Assembly: GCA_964594045.1 (NCBI GenBank) | Contig: CAZQKR010000007.1 | Location: 1-64,000, forward strand | From: UBA2365 sp964594045 | Lineage (GTDB): Bacteria > Bacteroidota > Bacteroidia > Chitinophagales > Saprospiraceae | Direction: 5' to 3' | Length of the DNA: 64,000 bases | In this document: positions 18,085 through 27,447 of the stretch, one piece after another | Layout: each line of letters starts with the position of its first letter | Numbering within the stretch: the stretch's first letter is position 1 | Made by a program: the position numbers and the translations under genes | The notes under the pieces: model-generated | Told to the model about the DNA's origin: nothing | The model's input: only the letters and a program-made list of their open reading frames with translations | Databases searched by the model: none

Positions 18085-19923
18085 ATGTGTGGAATCGTGG
18101 CATATAATGGCTTAAAACAAGCCGCTCCCATCATCATCGAAGGACTTAAACGTCTCGAATACCGCGGATATGACAGTGCGGGCATTGCGGTGATGGGTGA
18201 ACGAATGCACAGCTATAAGCAAAAAGGTAAAGTGCTCGACCTGGAAATGCTCATGAGTGAACATGAGATTTCCGGAAGTATCGGATTGGGTCACACCAGG
18301 TGGGCAACACACGGTGCACCCAATGACATCAATGCCCACCCGCACAGATCCGGCAATCACGATATATCATTGGTACACAATGGTATTATCGAGAATTATG
18401 ATGTTTTGAAAAAGCTCCTGACCGATCTTGGACATGAGTTTGAAAGCGATACCGACACAGAAGTTTTGGTTCACCTGATTGAAGAATACCAGAAAAGGGA
18501 GCATTGTGCCATTGAAATTGCAGTCAACCTGGCTTTACAGAAGGTCGTTGGCGCATATGCGATCGTTGTTTTTGACAAAAAATTCCCTGATCGCCTGGTG
18601 GGCGCGAGAAAATCCAGTCCGCTTTTGCTCGGTATCGGAAAAGATGAACTTTTCCTGGCATCTGATGCTGCTCCGGTCATCAAATATACGAATAAAGTCA
18701 TTTACCTGGAAGACGGGGAAATTGCTGTGATCAAAAAAGGCGGGGAATATCATATATCCAACCTGAAAAACGAAATACTCAATCCTCATATACAGGAACT
18801 GGACCTTTCTCTGGAAGCCATAGAAAAAGAGGGCTATGAGCATTTTATGCTTAAAGAGATCTTCCAGCAAAAAGATACCGTATTTGAAACACTCAGAGGC
18901 CGATTCAGCGCTTATGACGGCTGGGTTTCCGTTGGGGGTTTGAAAAAGGAATTTAAAAAAATCCTCAAAGCCAAAAGACTGATCATGATCAGCAGCGGTA
19001 CTTCCTGGCATGCGGCTTTGGTAGGTGAATATTTGATTGAAGAACTTGCAAGGATACCGGTTGAAGTGGAATACTCTTCCGAGTTCAGGTACAGAAATCC
19101 CATCATATCCAAAAAGGATGTGGTGATCGCAATTTCCCAGAGCGGGGAAACGGCTGACACCCTTGCAGCGCTTGAACTGGCCAACTCGAGGAATGCAACA
19201 ACCTATGGAATCGTGAATGTCGTGGGTTCCTCCATTTCCAGGGCAACAAAAACCGGATCCTATACCCATGCCGGACCGGAAATCGGAGTAGCATCAACCA
19301 AGGCATTTACCTCTCAGGTTGCCATGCTGACCTTGATCGCCCTGAGCCTGGCTCAGGAAAGAGGTACATTGTCCAGGAGTTTTACCATGCAAATATTGAC
19401 GGAACTCGAAAATATTCCTCAAAAAATTGAGAAAGTCCTTGCAAATGCTGAGAAAATCAAATATGTTGCATCCGAGATCAAAGATTCCACTAACGCCTTG
19501 TATCTTGGCAGAGGATATAATTTTCCCATTGCGCTTGAAGGAGCGCTTAAATTGAAGGAAATTTCCTACATTCATGCGGAAGGTTATCCCGCAGCGGAAA
19601 TGAAACACGGACCCATCGCACTGATCGATGAAAATATGCCGGTCATCGTGATCGCAACCAACCACAGCGCTCACGGAAAGATCATCAGCAATATTCAGGA
19701 GATCAAAGCGCGCAAAGGACGAGTGATATCGATAGTCAACGAGGGAGATGAAGTGATTAAAGAGTTATCTGATTATACGATAGAAATTCCACAGATCGTT
19801 GAACCATTATCACCTATTTTATCGGTTATTCCACTGCAATTGCTTGCATATTACATTGCGGTGATGCGCGGTTGCAATGTGGATCAACCCAGAAACCTGG
19901 CTAAATCTGTAACAGTAGAATAA
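18085..19923 (+). CDS. glmS: Glutamine--fructose-6-phosphate aminotransferase (isomerising)
   Basis: The 612-residue protein starts MCGIVAY, with the Cys that becomes the N-terminal nucleophile after Met removal. The glutaminase domain (1-230) includes YRGYDSAGIAV, GHTRWATHG and the HNGIIENY motif. Two SIS sugar-phosphate domains follow (about 285-420 and 460-600) with SSGTSWHA, ISQSGETADT and AEGYPAAEMKHGPIA. It converts fructose 6-phosphate and glutamine to glucosamine 6-phosphate, the entry to peptidoglycan and LPS precursors. The start at 18085 is chosen because the catalytic Cys must follow Met; an in-frame TTG at 18079 would bury it. No glmS riboswitch is visible, and there is no room for one between the genes. 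Confidence 0.97.
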   Translation: MCGIVAYNGLKQAAPIIIEGLKRLEYRGYDSAGIAVMGERMHSYKQKGKVLDLEMLMSEHEISGSIGLGHTRWATHGAPNDINAHPHRSGNHDISLVHNGIIENYDVLKKLLTDLGHEFESDTDTEVLVHLIEEYQKREHCAIEIAVNLALQKVVGAYAIVVFDKKFPDRLVGARKSSPLLLGIGKDELFLASDAAPVIKYTNKVIYLEDGEIAVIKKGGEYHISNLKNEILNPHIQELDLSLEAIEKEGYEHFMLKEIFQQKDTVFETLRGRFSAYDGWVSVGGLKKEFKKILKAKRLIMISSGTSWHAALVGEYLIEELARIPVEVEYSSEFRYRNPIISKKDVVIAISQSGETADTLAALELANSRNATTYGIVNVVGSSISRATKTGSYTHAGPEIGVASTKAFTSQVAMLTLIALSLAQERGTLSRSFTMQILTELENIPQKIEKVLANAEKIKYVASEIKDSTNALYLGRGYNFPIALEGALKLKEISYIHAEGYPAAEMKHGPIALIDENMPVIVIATNHSAHGKIISNIQEIKARKGRVISIVNEGDEVIKELSDYTIEIPQIVEPLSPILSVIPLQLLAYYIAVMRGCNVDQPRNLAKSVTVE

Positions 19924-19934
19924 AGAATTCATAA

Positions 19935-20585
19935 ATGATGAACACGCATTTGAACATGGAGTACAACTCCGAAAGGCCGCCAATGGTTATTTCTGAATAT
20001 GGCAGAACCATTCAGGAACTGGTAGAGCATGCCCAGAAAATTGAAAATCCGGAAGAAAAACAAGCCTATTTCAACGAGATCGTTGAAATTATTACCCGGA
20101 TGAACACAGAAGGAAAGAAAACCACCGAATATAAGGAAAAAGTGTGGAGACACTTATTTAAAATAGCTAATTATGATCTGGAAGGTGTAGTTATGCCTAA
20201 CGGAGAGATCCCGCAGCCCAAAGTCTCCAATTTTAAGCCGCCCAAAGTGGATTATCCCGAATCAGAGACCAAATTCAGACATTACGGGCACCTCATCCAT
20301 AAGATGATCGATAAGGCACTGGAAATGGAACCCGGACCCATGAGGATGGAATTTACCATCATCATCGCTTCTTTCATGAAAATGGCTTACAAAACATGGA
20401 GTCCTGAGCATTATATGAACGAAAATATGATCAGGCTTGATCTGGAAACACTTTCCGAAGGCCGGTTGAGGCTGCCTGACGATATTTCTATCGATGTTTT
20501 GTACAACAACAATGCCCTCAAAAAGAAAAAATCGAGCTATCTGTACCAGGAAGTTCCCAAGGCCAAAAAGAAAAAGAAAAAATAG
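19935..20585 (+). CDS. DUF4290 domain-containing protein
   Basis: The 216-residue, probably cytoplasmic protein has no signal peptide or membrane segment. It is alpha-helical in character and ends in a very Lys-rich tail (KAKKKKKK). It matches DUF4290, a Bacteroidota-restricted family of unknown function. It lies 11 bp after glmS and 14 bp before scpB, within a cell-wall/chromosome housekeeping run. The basic tail could bind nucleic acid, but nothing in the sequence proves that. The first of two adjacent ATGs is used. Confidence 0.82.
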   Translation: MMNTHLNMEYNSERPPMVISEYGRTIQELVEHAQKIENPEEKQAYFNEIVEIITRMNTEGKKTTEYKEKVWRHLFKIANYDLEGVVMPNGEIPQPKVSNFKPPKVDYPESETKFRHYGHLIHKMIDKALEMEPGPMRMEFTIIIASFMKMAYKTWSPEHYMNENMIRLDLETLSEGRLRLPDDISIDVLYNNNALKKKKSSYLYQEVPKAKKKKKK

Positions 20586-20599
20586 CCACTTTCGGGTGA

Positions 20600-21175
20600 A
20601 TGGACCATCTTGAACGCTATATTGAATCCCTGATCTTTGCCGCAGATCAGGCCATAACCGAACAAGAGATCAGGGAAACGCTGTTCAGGGTATTCGATCA
20701 TGCGGTTCAGCCTGAAGCATTCCAGACAGCCCTGGAAAAACTCAGGGAAAAATACGCATCAGAGGATTTTGCGTTTGAACTGGTGGAAATATCCAATGGA
20801 TACCAGTTCATGACCAAGGGCGCATATCACCATGTTGTCGGAGAGTACCTGAAGCAACTTTCCAAAAAGAGACTTTCAGGCGCAGCGCTGGAGACCTTGT
20901 CCATTATTGCCTATAAACAACCCGTTACCAAACCGGTGATCGAGCAGATACGCGGTGTGAATTCAGATTACTCCATACAGAAATTGCTGGAGAAAAACCT
21001 GATTGAAATACAGGGAAGGGATGATGGCCCGGGTAAACCCCTGATATATGCAACTTCTGCAAAATTTATGGATTATTTTGGCCTGAGATCCATGAATGAC
21101 CTTCCCAGCCTTAAGGATTTCAGGGAGACAGAAAACCAGGTTGGTGTTGAAGACAGCATTATGGAAGAAGAATGA
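20600..21175 (+). CDS. scpB: Segregation and condensation protein ScpB
   Basis: The 191-residue protein is the usual size for ScpB and shows its two winged-helix domains. Diagnostic segments include IESLIFAADQAITEQEI, LSGAALETLSIIAYKQPVTK and IEQIRGVNSDYSIQKLLEK. ScpB dimers bind ScpA and the SMC ATPase in the condensin-like complex that compacts and separates chromosomes. scpA is not in this window. It is followed 4 bp later by aat, so translation of the two is probably coupled. Confidence 0.95.
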   Translation: MDHLERYIESLIFAADQAITEQEIRETLFRVFDHAVQPEAFQTALEKLREKYASEDFAFELVEISNGYQFMTKGAYHHVVGEYLKQLSKKRLSGAALETLSIIAYKQPVTKPVIEQIRGVNSDYSIQKLLEKNLIEIQGRDDGPGKPLIYATSAKFMDYFGLRSMNDLPSLKDFRETENQVGVEDSIMEEE

Positions 21176-21179
21176 CCCG

Positions 21180-21863
21180 ATGGCTGTTTATTTTCTGCAT
21201 CCCCAAGAATTGATCTTTCCACATCCGGAAATGGCTGGAGAAGATGGCTTGGTGGCCATCGGAGGAGATCTGTCAGAAGAGAGACTGCTGACTGCATACA
21301 GATTCGGGATTTTTCCGTGGTATAACGAAGGCGATCCGGTTTTGTGGTGGTCGCCTGACCCACGGGCAGTGGTATTACCGGGAAAAGTGACCATTTCAGC
21401 CAGCATGAGACAGGAGATGAAAAAATTCCGGCTGACCGTGGACACCGTTTTTGAACAGGTGATCAAGGCTTGCAGTGCAGTTCCCCGAAAGGGGCAGGAC
21501 GGTACCTGGATCACGGAGGATATGGTCCGGGCATATATTCAGCTTCATCATTCCGGGTTCGCGCATTCATTTGAGGTCTGGCGTGAAGGCAAACTGTCAG
21601 GGGGTTTATACGGCGTTTCCCTGGGAAAATGTTTTTTCGGAGAATCGATGTTCAGCCATGTTCCGAATGCATCAAAATTTGCGTTCATTCGCCTGAGCCA
21701 GATATTGGAGGAAAGAGCATTCAGGCTGATCGATTGCCAGGTGCCCAATGACCACCTTGCAAGTATGGGATGCAAAACCATGGAAAGATCAAAATACCTG
21801 GAAATATTAAGGAAAAATAACCTGGAACCCACTTTCAGGGGTAGCTGGAGCAGATGGGTGTAA
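21180..21863 (+). CDS. aat: Leucyl/phenylalanyl-tRNA--protein transferase
   Basis: The 227-residue protein keeps the family motifs FPHPEMAGEDGLVAIGGDL, GIFPWYNEGDPVLWWSPDPR and GESMFSHVPNASKFAF. It attaches Leu or Phe from charged tRNA to proteins with N-terminal Arg or Lys, marking them for ClpS/ClpAP degradation (N-degron pathway). The start is placed at the ATG at 21180, four bases after the scpB stop. The open frame continues upstream inside scpB, but those residues are not family-like. It closes the housekeeping operon. Confidence 0.95.
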   Translation: MAVYFLHPQELIFPHPEMAGEDGLVAIGGDLSEERLLTAYRFGIFPWYNEGDPVLWWSPDPRAVVLPGKVTISASMRQEMKKFRLTVDTVFEQVIKACSAVPRKGQDGTWITEDMVRAYIQLHHSGFAHSFEVWREGKLSGGLYGVSLGKCFFGESMFSHVPNASKFAFIRLSQILEERAFRLIDCQVPNDHLASMGCKTMERSKYLEILRKNNLEPTFRGSWSRWV

Positions 21864-21872
21864 TGATGGAAA

Positions 21873-22283
21873 CTATTTCGACACCATCACCGAAGCACTG
21901 ACAATTTTTGGACTGGGATTTGAGTTACTGCAAGCTTCTTCAAATTGAATATCCTTAAAATGCATGGTATAGGGTTCTTTCACAAACACCTTGTGAGTCA
22001 ATTCGCTGCTCCCAATGATTGTATCTATTGTGACCCCATCCATATTGGCATGAAAAATCAAATACATTTCACCTGCCCAAAAGCAATTTGAAAAACAAGG
22101 ACAAAACCCGTTGACCAAATTTTTTACCTCAAAATAGTTGTCATCCGGGAAACTGTATTTTCCACATATTTTAACGGTGAAATATTCTCCGTAGTTCACA
22201 TCAACCATTTCGCAATCCTGTTTAGTGCAGGCAGCAATCAACATTATTGAACATACAGCAAATGCAAAAACCAACTTGTTCAT
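21873..22283 (-). CDS. Small lipoprotein of unknown function
   Basis: The protein is 136 residues long. A lipoprotein signal peptide ends in IMLIAACTK. The mature part is rich in Cys (CEMVDVNYG, VKICGKY, NGFCPCFSNCFW, EEACSN), suggesting disulfides outside the cytoplasm. No family is recognised. It lies in the opposite direction to its neighbours, 9 bp from the end of aat. The ATG at 22283 is preferred over an in-frame TTG at 22298 because it starts directly at the signal peptide. No promoter matching the consensus was found upstream. Confidence 0.7.
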   Translation of the reverse strand: MNKLVFAFAVCSIMLIAACTKQDCEMVDVNYGEYFTVKICGKYSFPDDNYFEVKNLVNGFCPCFSNCFWAGEMYLIFHANMDGVTIDTIIGSSELTHKVFVKEPYTMHFKDIQFEEACSNSNPSPKIVSASVMVSK

Positions 22284-22471
22284 AAAAGCCAATTTCAAAT
22301 TAAGACTGGTTTTAAACCAAAATGGTTGGCATTCGCATATTGAATATTACCAAACCTTGATTGCAATTACTGAAAAACCGGCTTAATAAACGTTAATGCC
22401 TTTAGATGGATACAATCTATCCTGGCTTTTTAAGTGATTATTACGAACTTTGTGCTTTTATAATTTGAGTG

Positions 22472-24226
22472 ATGATTTTAAGGAATGTTTTTATTGCAGC
22501 GATATTTTTATTGAATTCAGTTTTGGGGATTGGCCAGGAATTGGATGAAAAGATATTTGATCCTTCATTGGCAGGAGATAAAGTATCCAGTTTTGGGATG
22601 GTTGCCCGGATGCGCAGTCAGGATGTTGCCCAAATGATCCAATCACAGTTAAAAAACCCGGTTGTAAAAGGTTCAACCAGGGAAGTGGGCATCCTGATGC
22701 ATTCCAACGAGACCATTACCGGGGAACGACTTACCAGGGTATTGGTCACGCCTGCCAAAGCCGCGTATGATGAGATCAAAAGGATACCCAGGACAGTTAC
22801 ACAGACGATCAAGATCGGGGAGAAAACCATCGAATGCATTGGCAGGATCTTTTCAGGAAAATCCTGTAAAGAGGATATTTTCAAGGAGATCAAACAGATC
22901 GTTTACGATGAGGTCAGGGTAAGGGTACCGGCAGCAGAAGCTGTTTACCAGGATGTATTGGTGCCTGTGATCGAATTGAACCAGACCCTTATACCGATCC
23001 GGGGCAAATTTGAATATACCGTAAAGCTGGATCATCTTGAACTGCAATTTGACAAAAACAGGTTTACACTGAATGGGTTTTTTGACATTGACATCAAGAC
23101 GAATATTTCTGTGGCCTTGCTACCGGAATCGATCAAACCGCGGGGAAGTTTCAATTCGGGATTCAAGATCCGTATTTCGGAAACCGGACTGCTTCATCTT
23201 TTTCCGGACGGTTCGGTAAAGATCAGTGAACCCGCTTCAAAACTTGAATTTCTTGAAGTATTCGGTTCGGATTTTGTGGTGAACTCAATAAAGTCAGGAG
23301 CGGAAAGCACATCCGTAACTCAGTATTTCATGGACTTAACAGGAAATGAGATCAATGAAAAAGTCAGTAACAAAATCCGGGAGATCATTGAAAAGGAGAT
23401 CAGCAAGGTCAACCTTAAAGATCTCGCCCAAAATATGCTCAAAGACCTGGATAAACCCATCCAACTCAACCAAAACGCCTATTTTTATCCCAATGTAACG
23501 GGACTGTTTGTCAGTCCGCCTACGGGAAGTACTGAAGGCAAAACCAACCTGCTGACGTTGGGATTTGGTGTGACGATGCAACCTTTTGTCACTTTTGAGG
23601 CCAGCCCGGTTGTTTTTCCTCCCAAAAATGAGCTGATCCATTTCGGAACCGAAATCAAGACCGGTGAAGGGATCGATATTTCCATGCGCGGATTTATGTC
23701 CTATAATTACATTTCACAGCAATTGATGCCGTATATCGACACGATCAACAAGGAAAATGAAAAAGAAATGATCATCCGGCATTATCTGGCAGCCAATCCG
23801 AGGGCAAGCTTCCTCGGGAATGATAAAATGAACCTTACCGTGGACCTGATCAGAAAAAAAAGCGGTAAAAAGATCGGATTTGTCAGTTTGAACACCACAT
23901 TGGCAGCCAATACCGCAGACACCACCATTTGTACAAAAGTCACCGATATCAAAGTCAAAACAAGTGATTTCAGGATTTTTCTCATCAAAGGTATCCTTAA
24001 AAATACGCTAAAAAAGGAAGCTGAAGGCAATGCCTGTATATCCTTCGGAAAAGAAGTCCGCGAGGCTGCTTCTGATCTGGATGACAAACTGTTCATAAAA
24101 ACGCCAATCGGTGATATTGTCGGGGTCACCCATAAGCTTACCATCGATCAGGTGAATGTACAGGAAGCCTATATTTTGCTTAAGTTCAGTCTTGCCGGAT
24201 CGCTGAGGTTTTTCAGAAGGGAATAA
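22472..24226 (+). CDS. DUF4403 family protein
   Basis: The 584-residue protein has a signal peptide (about residues 1-20) and a long beta-rich body consistent with DUF4403, a family of predicted periplasmic or outer-membrane-associated lipid-binding-like proteins with no proven function. Family-like features are alternating strand segments such as VALLPESIKPRGSFNSGFKI and the repeated layout of its two halves. There are no catalytic motifs. ATG at 22472 is used; an overlapping GTG lies three bases upstream. It stands alone between two gaps. Confidence 0.75.
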   Translation: MILRNVFIAAIFLLNSVLGIGQELDEKIFDPSLAGDKVSSFGMVARMRSQDVAQMIQSQLKNPVVKGSTREVGILMHSNETITGERLTRVLVTPAKAAYDEIKRIPRTVTQTIKIGEKTIECIGRIFSGKSCKEDIFKEIKQIVYDEVRVRVPAAEAVYQDVLVPVIELNQTLIPIRGKFEYTVKLDHLELQFDKNRFTLNGFFDIDIKTNISVALLPESIKPRGSFNSGFKIRISETGLLHLFPDGSVKISEPASKLEFLEVFGSDFVVNSIKSGAESTSVTQYFMDLTGNEINEKVSNKIREIIEKEISKVNLKDLAQNMLKDLDKPIQLNQNAYFYPNVTGLFVSPPTGSTEGKTNLLTLGFGVTMQPFVTFEASPVVFPPKNELIHFGTEIKTGEGIDISMRGFMSYNYISQQLMPYIDTINKENEKEMIIRHYLAANPRASFLGNDKMNLTVDLIRKKSGKKIGFVSLNTTLAANTADTTICTKVTDIKVKTSDFRIFLIKGILKNTLKKEAEGNACISFGKEVREAASDLDDKLFIKTPIGDIVGVTHKLTIDQVNVQEAYILLKFSLAGSLRFFRRE

Positions 24227-24581
24227 GCCAGATCTTCCTCAGGGGAAATATTGCACGCAACTGTCACATTGAAGCCATCATAATTATTAGCCAACTTCAT
24301 TTAATGGCAAATAATCCGGGCTGTTAACTGAACAGCTTGTCCGGCTGTTGGACTTGAACGCCTGCATTATACAAGAACCGTTAATTTGCCTTAGAAATCA
24401 AAGTTCTGACCCCGGGTATTAATGATCATCAGCAAAAAGACTCCTGGACTATCGACCAGAACAATTACCTAATTTGTTACAATAGCAGTAAATTTGCAAA
24501 AGATATTTACGGTTGGATGCCGGGCAACCGTGCGCATCATTGAAGAATTTACAATTCATCGCACCGGCCAAAAAATTGGTC
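24227..24581. other. Intergenic region without recognisable features
   Basis: These 355 bases contain no convincing gene, promoter consensus or large repeat. The open frame of the next gene extends back to 24513, but those residues are not signal-peptide-like, so the region is taken as leader. Confidence 0.4.
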
Positions 24582-25120
24582 ATGAAACACATTATTCCTA
24601 AAGCCGCTGTAATCTTACTATTCATATCACTGTTCCTGTTGAGTGGCTGTCAGCTCATCGATTTTAATCCGTCAAACAATGGGAAAGTGGATATTTATCT
24701 GTTGAGCTCATGGCACAAAGCTCCTGATTCAGAGAGGATCATGGAGGAAAAACCCATCGAATTGTATATGAACCGCTGGTCAGTTATGATGAGATCATCT
24801 GGTATGACCAGGAGGATTTCAGCTTTAAACTGATGGAATCAGCAAGGCAAAAAATTATAGATCTGGAAAATTCAGGCCATCGCCTGGCTTTTGCAGTAAC
24901 AGCCAATGATTCAATAGTCTATACAGCATATTTTTGGGCGTCCTTTTCGTCCTCGATCTGTGATTGGGTGGTCATAGATCCCCTTGTGTTGCATAGCAGT
25001 GAGAGCATGAAAGTCAGATTGGGATACCCGGGATTTCTTCCGGAATTCAACATACCAGATAAAAGAAATGACCCAGCGATCATTCAAATTTTCAAAGACA
25101 GTAAAAAGTTGAAGCGATAA
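24582..25120 (+). pseudogene. Frameshifted lipoprotein gene of unknown function
   Basis: The first frame gives a lipoprotein signal (MKHIIPKAAVILLF, lipobox SGCQL) and reads well up to KPIELY at about 24767. It then turns into unlikely sequence and stops at 24831-24833. Another frame is open across that point and continues sensibly as EPLVSYDEIIWYDQEDFSFK and on to a stop at 25118-25120. Removing two bases from the short TATAT stretch near 24765-24769 would join both parts into one protein of about 178 residues. The TGATG overlap at 24831-24835 could imitate translational coupling, but the upstream openness of the second frame favours a frameshift. Assembly error or recent decay are both possible. 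Confidence 0.75.
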
Positions 25121-25170
25121 CAATTTATCAATCAATAATTTATAGACATTTAACACTAAACACTTCACTC

Positions 25171-26877
25171 ATGAGAGCAAAGGTTTACGGATTGACCATT
25201 CTTTTTCTTATTACTTTTTCCAGAATAAAAATTGGTGCACAGAGTTTACCTGATTTCATGGCTGGCACCTGGAAGATGGAAGATAGTGACCATTATGAAC
25301 AGTGGACCAGGCTCAATGACCGGCAAATGAAAGGGATTTCTTATAAGTTGACCGATGGTAAAATGCAGGTAACGGAATATCTGGAAATCCAAAAAAATGG
25401 TGATCATTTGTTTTATACGGCAACAATTCCCGGACAAAACCAGGGAGAAACCATCATTTTCAGAGCGGTAACCACAGACAGCATATATACTTTTGAAAAC
25501 CCCGGACATGATTTTCCAAAGTATATCAGCTACCAGTCACCAGGAAAAAATAAATTGATCGCCCGGATAGGTGACCGTGAAAAAACGCTCGAATTCAATT
25601 TCAGTACAGCAAAAATCACGTCACCTCAGACAAGTCCGGATGCAGCCATAAATAAAGCTTCATTTATTTTAAGCGGCGAATTCTGGACCAGGCCTGAGTT
25701 CAGAGACGGTTATACCAAATTACCTCCGCCGGATTCAAAAGGACTGTTGTTCGTCCCGAACCGAACGAGACTTATTTTTATGCATCATTCAGGTAAGCTG
25801 TCTTCAAAGGTCGTTGTTCAGGATGCCCGGGTGTTTGGTCAGACCAAATTGATCAACAATACGGACAACGCAGCCACTCAGATTTTTGAAGCCTGGATCA
25901 AATACGATTTTACTCCGGCATTTTCCTTCAAAACAGGCCGGCAGATGCTCAATTACGGGGATAAAAGACTGATCAATGACCGCAACTGGAATGTAAACGG
26001 AGCTTCTTATGATGTAATGATGTTACAGTTTACCCAAAATCAGGGTAAAACAGATTTTTTTGAGGGACATCTGGCATTTGGATCCGGCGCAAATGCTTAT
26101 AGCCAGGTCTTTGCTGAAGAATATAAGGTCAACAATCACAAGTACTTCAGCTTTTTATGGCTGAGTAAAAAGTTTTCTGAAAATATCCAGTTAAATTTCA
26201 TGGATGTACTTACGGGCAACCAGGAAGCAGGAACAAAGCATACCATACATTGGCTGAATACCATGGGGATCAATCCCATATTGAAAACAGGCTCATTTTC
26301 CTTTGAAGGAAGCGCATATTATCAGCATGGAAAAACGATCCAAGGTAAAACGGCCGAAGCATATTTACTGGCGGCGAAAGTATATTATGCGGGCAAAAAG
26401 ATCAGGCTGGACCTGGGTTCAGATCTGTATTCCGGCCAAGCTGTGGATGATCTGACGGATAAGGTCAGCACTTTTAATCCGCTCAATTACGGGGCGCACG
26501 GCCATCTGGGTGAAATGGACCATTTTGTCACGATACCTGTTGCAGGCATTCAGGATCATTTTTTCAAGGTCAATTGGTTCGCCAGTAAGTACTTATCAGC
26601 CAAAGCCGACTTTCATTGGTTTTATTTTACGCATACTCAGGCCAATCCTGTTGACCCGGAACAAATACTGGCAAGGTTTGCCGGAAATGAACTGGACATG
26701 AACATCGGATACAAGCTGTCAAAAGAAGTGCAATTCACCCTGGGGTATTCTTTTTTCCTTCCAACAGCCGATTATGAGCGATACAGCAGGATTGAACCGG
26801 GAGAAAGCAGGTTTGCCCAATGGGCTTATCTTTCCATGATCTTCAAGCCGGCATTGTTTGAATATAAAGCAAAATAA
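25171..26877 (+). CDS. DUF6265 domain fused to an alginate-export-type outer membrane barrel
   Basis: The 568-residue protein has a signal peptide (about 1-23). An N-terminal domain (about 25-135) resembles DUF6265, a lipocalin-like family (LPDFMAGTWKMEDSDHYEQW, ENPGHDFPKYISYQ). From about 165 to the end it has beta-barrel character like alginate-export porins: SFILSGEFWTRPEFRDGY, LFVPNRTRLIFMH, FSFKTGRQMLNYGDKRLI and GYKLSKEVQFTLGYSFFLP. The barrel probably sits in the outer membrane. The two domains are normally separate proteins, so the fusion is unusual. Transport substrate cannot be told; no alginate enzymes are near. Domain assignments are from recall of the families and need a profile search. 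Confidence 0.7.
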   Translation: MRAKVYGLTILFLITFSRIKIGAQSLPDFMAGTWKMEDSDHYEQWTRLNDRQMKGISYKLTDGKMQVTEYLEIQKNGDHLFYTATIPGQNQGETIIFRAVTTDSIYTFENPGHDFPKYISYQSPGKNKLIARIGDREKTLEFNFSTAKITSPQTSPDAAINKASFILSGEFWTRPEFRDGYTKLPPPDSKGLLFVPNRTRLIFMHHSGKLSSKVVVQDARVFGQTKLINNTDNAATQIFEAWIKYDFTPAFSFKTGRQMLNYGDKRLINDRNWNVNGASYDVMMLQFTQNQGKTDFFEGHLAFGSGANAYSQVFAEEYKVNNHKYFSFLWLSKKFSENIQLNFMDVLTGNQEAGTKHTIHWLNTMGINPILKTGSFSFEGSAYYQHGKTIQGKTAEAYLLAAKVYYAGKKIRLDLGSDLYSGQAVDDLTDKVSTFNPLNYGAHGHLGEMDHFVTIPVAGIQDHFFKVNWFASKYLSAKADFHWFYFTHTQANPVDPEQILARFAGNELDMNIGYKLSKEVQFTLGYSFFLPTADYERYSRIEPGESRFAQWAYLSMIFKPALFEYKAK

Positions 26878-26967
26878 ACGGAAGGTTTTATTTTTTTGAA
26901 CTTTTTTTTAAACAACTTCAGGATTTGATGGTTTAAATACCACCTTTGTGTATTAAATAAAATCATT

Positions 26968-27318
26968 ATGGCGACAAATGAATTTCAAAAAGGCGTAAAA
27001 TTCAATTATACAGACAGTATAGATTATGCCCCTTCATCAGTGGTTTCCAGGCATGTATTGAAAAAAGATACCGGCAACATCAGCCTTTTCGCATTCGACA
27101 AGGGAGAAGGGCTAAGTGAACATACCGCACCGTTTGATGCGGTTGTTGAGGTAGTGGACGGTAAAGCGGAGGTCATCATCAACGGAGCATCCCATATTCT
27201 TGGAGCAGGAGAGACGATCATCATGCCGGCAAATATTCCGCATGCCCTGCATGCCGTGGAAAGGTTTAAAATGGTATTGACGATGATCCGTTCCGGAGTA
27301 TTGACAATGGGCTCCTGA
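26968..27318 (+). CDS. Cupin-domain protein
   Basis: The 116-residue protein is a single small beta-barrel cupin. The first motif is SEHTAPFDAVVEVVDGKAEV and the second GAGETIIMPANIPHALHAVE, with His residues in the usual metal-binding positions. Such proteins may be enzymes, sensors or stress-related binding proteins; none can be chosen from sequence alone. It has no signal peptide. It lies just upstream of the nitrous oxide cluster but is separated from it by a ~130-bp gap with its own promoter elements, so it is probably not part of that operon. Confidence 0.85.
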   Translation: MATNEFQKGVKFNYTDSIDYAPSSVVSRHVLKKDTGNISLFAFDKGEGLSEHTAPFDAVVEVVDGKAEVIINGASHILGAGETIIMPANIPHALHAVERFKMVLTMIRSGVLTMGS

Positions 27319-27324
27319 AATTAA

Positions 27325-27339
27325 TTAGAATTATTCTAA
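27325..27339 (+). terminator. Short inverted repeat after the cupin gene
   Basis: TTAGAA and TTCTAA flank TTA, 6 bp after the cupin stop codon. The stem is short and AT-only in part, so it may be a weak terminator or a regulatory dyad. Confidence 0.3.
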
Positions 27340-27390
27340 ACAAATGTTGGTTTTGATTACAATAGGCGCATTTATTTTTGTTTATAAATA

Positions 27391-27418
27391 AAATACTTTT
27401 AAGTATTTAATACATTTG
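27391..27418 (+). promoter_or_regulatory. Palindrome plus -7 element upstream of the nitrous oxide cluster
   Basis: The perfect dyad AAATACTT-TT-AAGTATTT (27391-27408) is followed by TACATTTG (27411-27418), a TAnnTTTG -7 element 29 nt before the fasciclin gene start. No TTG -33 element is at the expected place; the dyad sits there instead. That arrangement would fit a regulator-dependent promoter, for example one controlled by an Fnr- or NO-type sensor, but the regulator is unknown. Confidence 0.45.
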
Positions 27419-27447
27419 GCTATTATTTATAACAAAAAAAATTGTCG

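Noticed and set aside
18079..18087. TTG start of glmS two codons upstream
   Set aside because: GlmS needs the catalytic Cys directly after the initiator Met, which fixes the start at 18085.
24833..25120. Separate 95-residue gene with a TGATG-coupled start
   Set aside because: The frame is open well upstream of this ATG with sensible sequence, so it is better read as the second half of a frameshifted lipoprotein.
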